NCBI GenBank assembly: GCA_964242925.1
Contig: CAXTBW010000160.1
Span: forward strand, 1-5,958
DNA from: LMUY01 sp964242925
GTDB taxonomy: Bacteria > Pseudomonadota > Alphaproteobacteria > Acetobacterales > Acetobacteraceae
DNA length: 5,958 nucleotides
Reading direction: 5' to 3'
In this document: piece after piece, positions 5,107 to 5,958 of the stretch
Position numbering within the stretch: the first letter of the stretch is position 1
How the letters are laid out: each line of letters opens with the position of its first letter
Notes under the pieces: model-generated
The model's database searches: none
What the model was told of the DNA's origin: nothing
The model's input: only the letters and a program-made list of their open reading frames with translations
Program-made: the position numbers and the translations under genes

Positions 5107-5898
5107 ATGCCCCCCTCCCCCGGCCTGATGCGTCACGTCGTGGCGTGCAACAACGCCCGCCTGCCCGGCGCCCGGCTGCCGTTCCGCGTGGACGGCCAAG
5201 TCGTCGGCTGGACCACCCCGGAGGTGGCGCAGGCGGCCGGCGACGGCGGGTTGCCCGGGCTGGACCGCCGCCTGGTCGCCGCCGGGTTCGGCCGCTGGCG
5301 GGGCGAGGCGTTCGATGTGCGCGCCACGCCGGACGGCCCCGTGCTGGGCCAGGTGGACCGCGGCGTGCTGCCCGTGCTCGGGGTGGAGGCGGTCGGCGTG
5401 CACCTGAACGGCCTGGTCGAGCGCTCCGACGGCTTGCATCTGTGGGTGGCCCGCCGCGCCGCCGACAAGAAGCTGGACCCGGGCAAGCTGGACCACATGG
5501 TTGCGGGCGGCGTCCCCGCCGGCCTCGACCCGGCGCAGACGCTGGTGAAGGAGGCCGCCGAGGAGGCCGGCCTGCCCGCATCGCTGGCCGCGGCCGCGGT
5601 GCACCGGAGCGTGCTGCACTACGCGATGGAGCGCGACGAGGGCCTGCGCCGCGACCGCCTGCACTGCTACGACCTGGTGCTGCCCGACGATTTCGCCCCC
5701 GAGCCGGTGGATGGCGAGGTGAGCGGGTTCGAGCTGTGGCCGATCGGCCGGGTGCTGGAGGCGGTGCGCGAGACCGACGCGTTCAAGTTCAACGTCAACC
5801 TGGTGCTGATCGACCTGTTCCTGCGCCTGGGCCTGGTCGACGACCCGGCGCTGCGATCCGCGCTCACCCGTCCGGATCAGCGCCCGCAACCGGGGTAG
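5107..5898 (+). CDS. Nudix hydrolase, DUF4743/Tnr3-like (probable thiamine diphosphate-damage phosphatase)
   Basis: This 263-residue cytoplasmic enzyme has an N-terminal DUF4743-like domain (about 1-95) and a Nudix domain (about 95-245). The Nudix box is residues 134-156, GGVPAGLDPAQTLVKEAAEEAGL. It matches G-x5-E-x7-R-E-U-x-E-E-x-G-U except that L140 replaces the first E and K148 replaces R. The metal-binding E149, E152 and E153 are present. The preceding LDHMVAGG and the later LHCYDLVLPDDF, GEVSGFELW and FKFNVNLVLIDLFLR are typical of relatives of yeast YJR142W and fission yeast Tnr3. Members of that group hydrolyse oxy- and oxo-thiamine diphosphate, damaged forms of the cofactor, to monophosphates. 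The substrate here is inferred from the family. The ATG at 5107 was chosen because conserved sequence starts soon after it. The in-frame GTG at 5029 would add a residue run unlike the family and overlap the divergent Atm1-type gene. M8 (5128) is a weaker alternative. Confidence 0.87.
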   Translation: MPPSPGLMRHVVACNNARLPGARLPFRVDGQVVGWTTPEVAQAAGDGGLPGLDRRLVAAGFGRWRGEAFDVRATPDGPVLGQVDRGVLPVLGVEAVGVHLNGLVERSDGLHLWVARRAADKKLDPGKLDHMVAGGVPAGLDPAQTLVKEAAEEAGLPASLAAAAVHRSVLHYAMERDEGLRRDRLHCYDLVLPDDFAPEPVDGEVSGFELWPIGRVLEAVRETDAFKFNVNLVLIDLFLRLGLVDDPALRSALTRPDQRPQPG

Positions 5899-5958
5899 GC
5901 GCGGGCGCGCTGGTTCTCTGCGCCGGGTCCCTTAGCTGCACCGGCCCTAGCCCGGCCA

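Noticed and set aside
4996..5889. 297-residue minus-strand open frame opposite the Nudix gene
   Set aside because: Its His/Gln/Ala/Val-rich composition and lack of any motif mark it as a shadow; the plus-strand frame holds a clear Nudix domain.
5899..5958. Terminator downstream of the Nudix gene
   Set aside because: GGCGC and GCGCC could pair over a long loop, but the stem is only about 5 bp and no T-tract follows.

Overview
The window is GC-rich DNA, roughly 70% G+C, with strong third-position G/C bias. Its gene content fits an alphaproteobacterium: aerobic-type cobaltochelatase CobT beside rpmB, an Atm1-type exporter, and a zinc-free L28. Rhodospirillales or Acetobacteraceae is my best guess from general style; no rRNA or other marker here settles it. 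No mobile element, tRNA, CRISPR array or phage gene was seen.

Left part (1-2279, plus strand): the 3' two-thirds or so of cobT runs in from the left edge. Ten bases after it lies a TonB/TolA-type energy transducer with a GTG start, whose ribosome binding site overlaps the cobT stop codon. The pair looks co-transcribed and translationally coupled. This suggests, without proving, that cobalamin synthesis and TonB-dependent uptake are linked here.

Middle (2280-3157): rpmB (ribosomal protein L28) reads leftward, convergent with the TonB gene. Divergent from it, 36 bases away, is a small two-helix membrane protein. A good rpmB promoter lies over the start of that small gene, and its -35/-10 spacer is almost entirely a 16-bp perfect palindrome. 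The small gene meets a 78-residue minus-strand gene tail to tail, and the two stop codons share one CTAG.

Right part (3158-5958): the 78-residue gene is the downstream partner of a full-length Atm1/ABCB7-type half-transporter on the minus strand, which keeps all its ATPase motifs and the glutathione-site residues. Divergent from it is a Nudix hydrolase of the DUF4743/Tnr3-like type, the family linked to removal of damaged thiamine diphosphate. It appears to have a leaderless-type promoter. The last 60 bases hold no clear gene.

Most of the window is ordinary chromosomal housekeeping. I did not find a convincing undescribed multi-gene system. The points most worth a second look are the palindrome in the rpmB promoter, the uncharacterised partner of the Atm1 exporter, and the substituted Nudix box.
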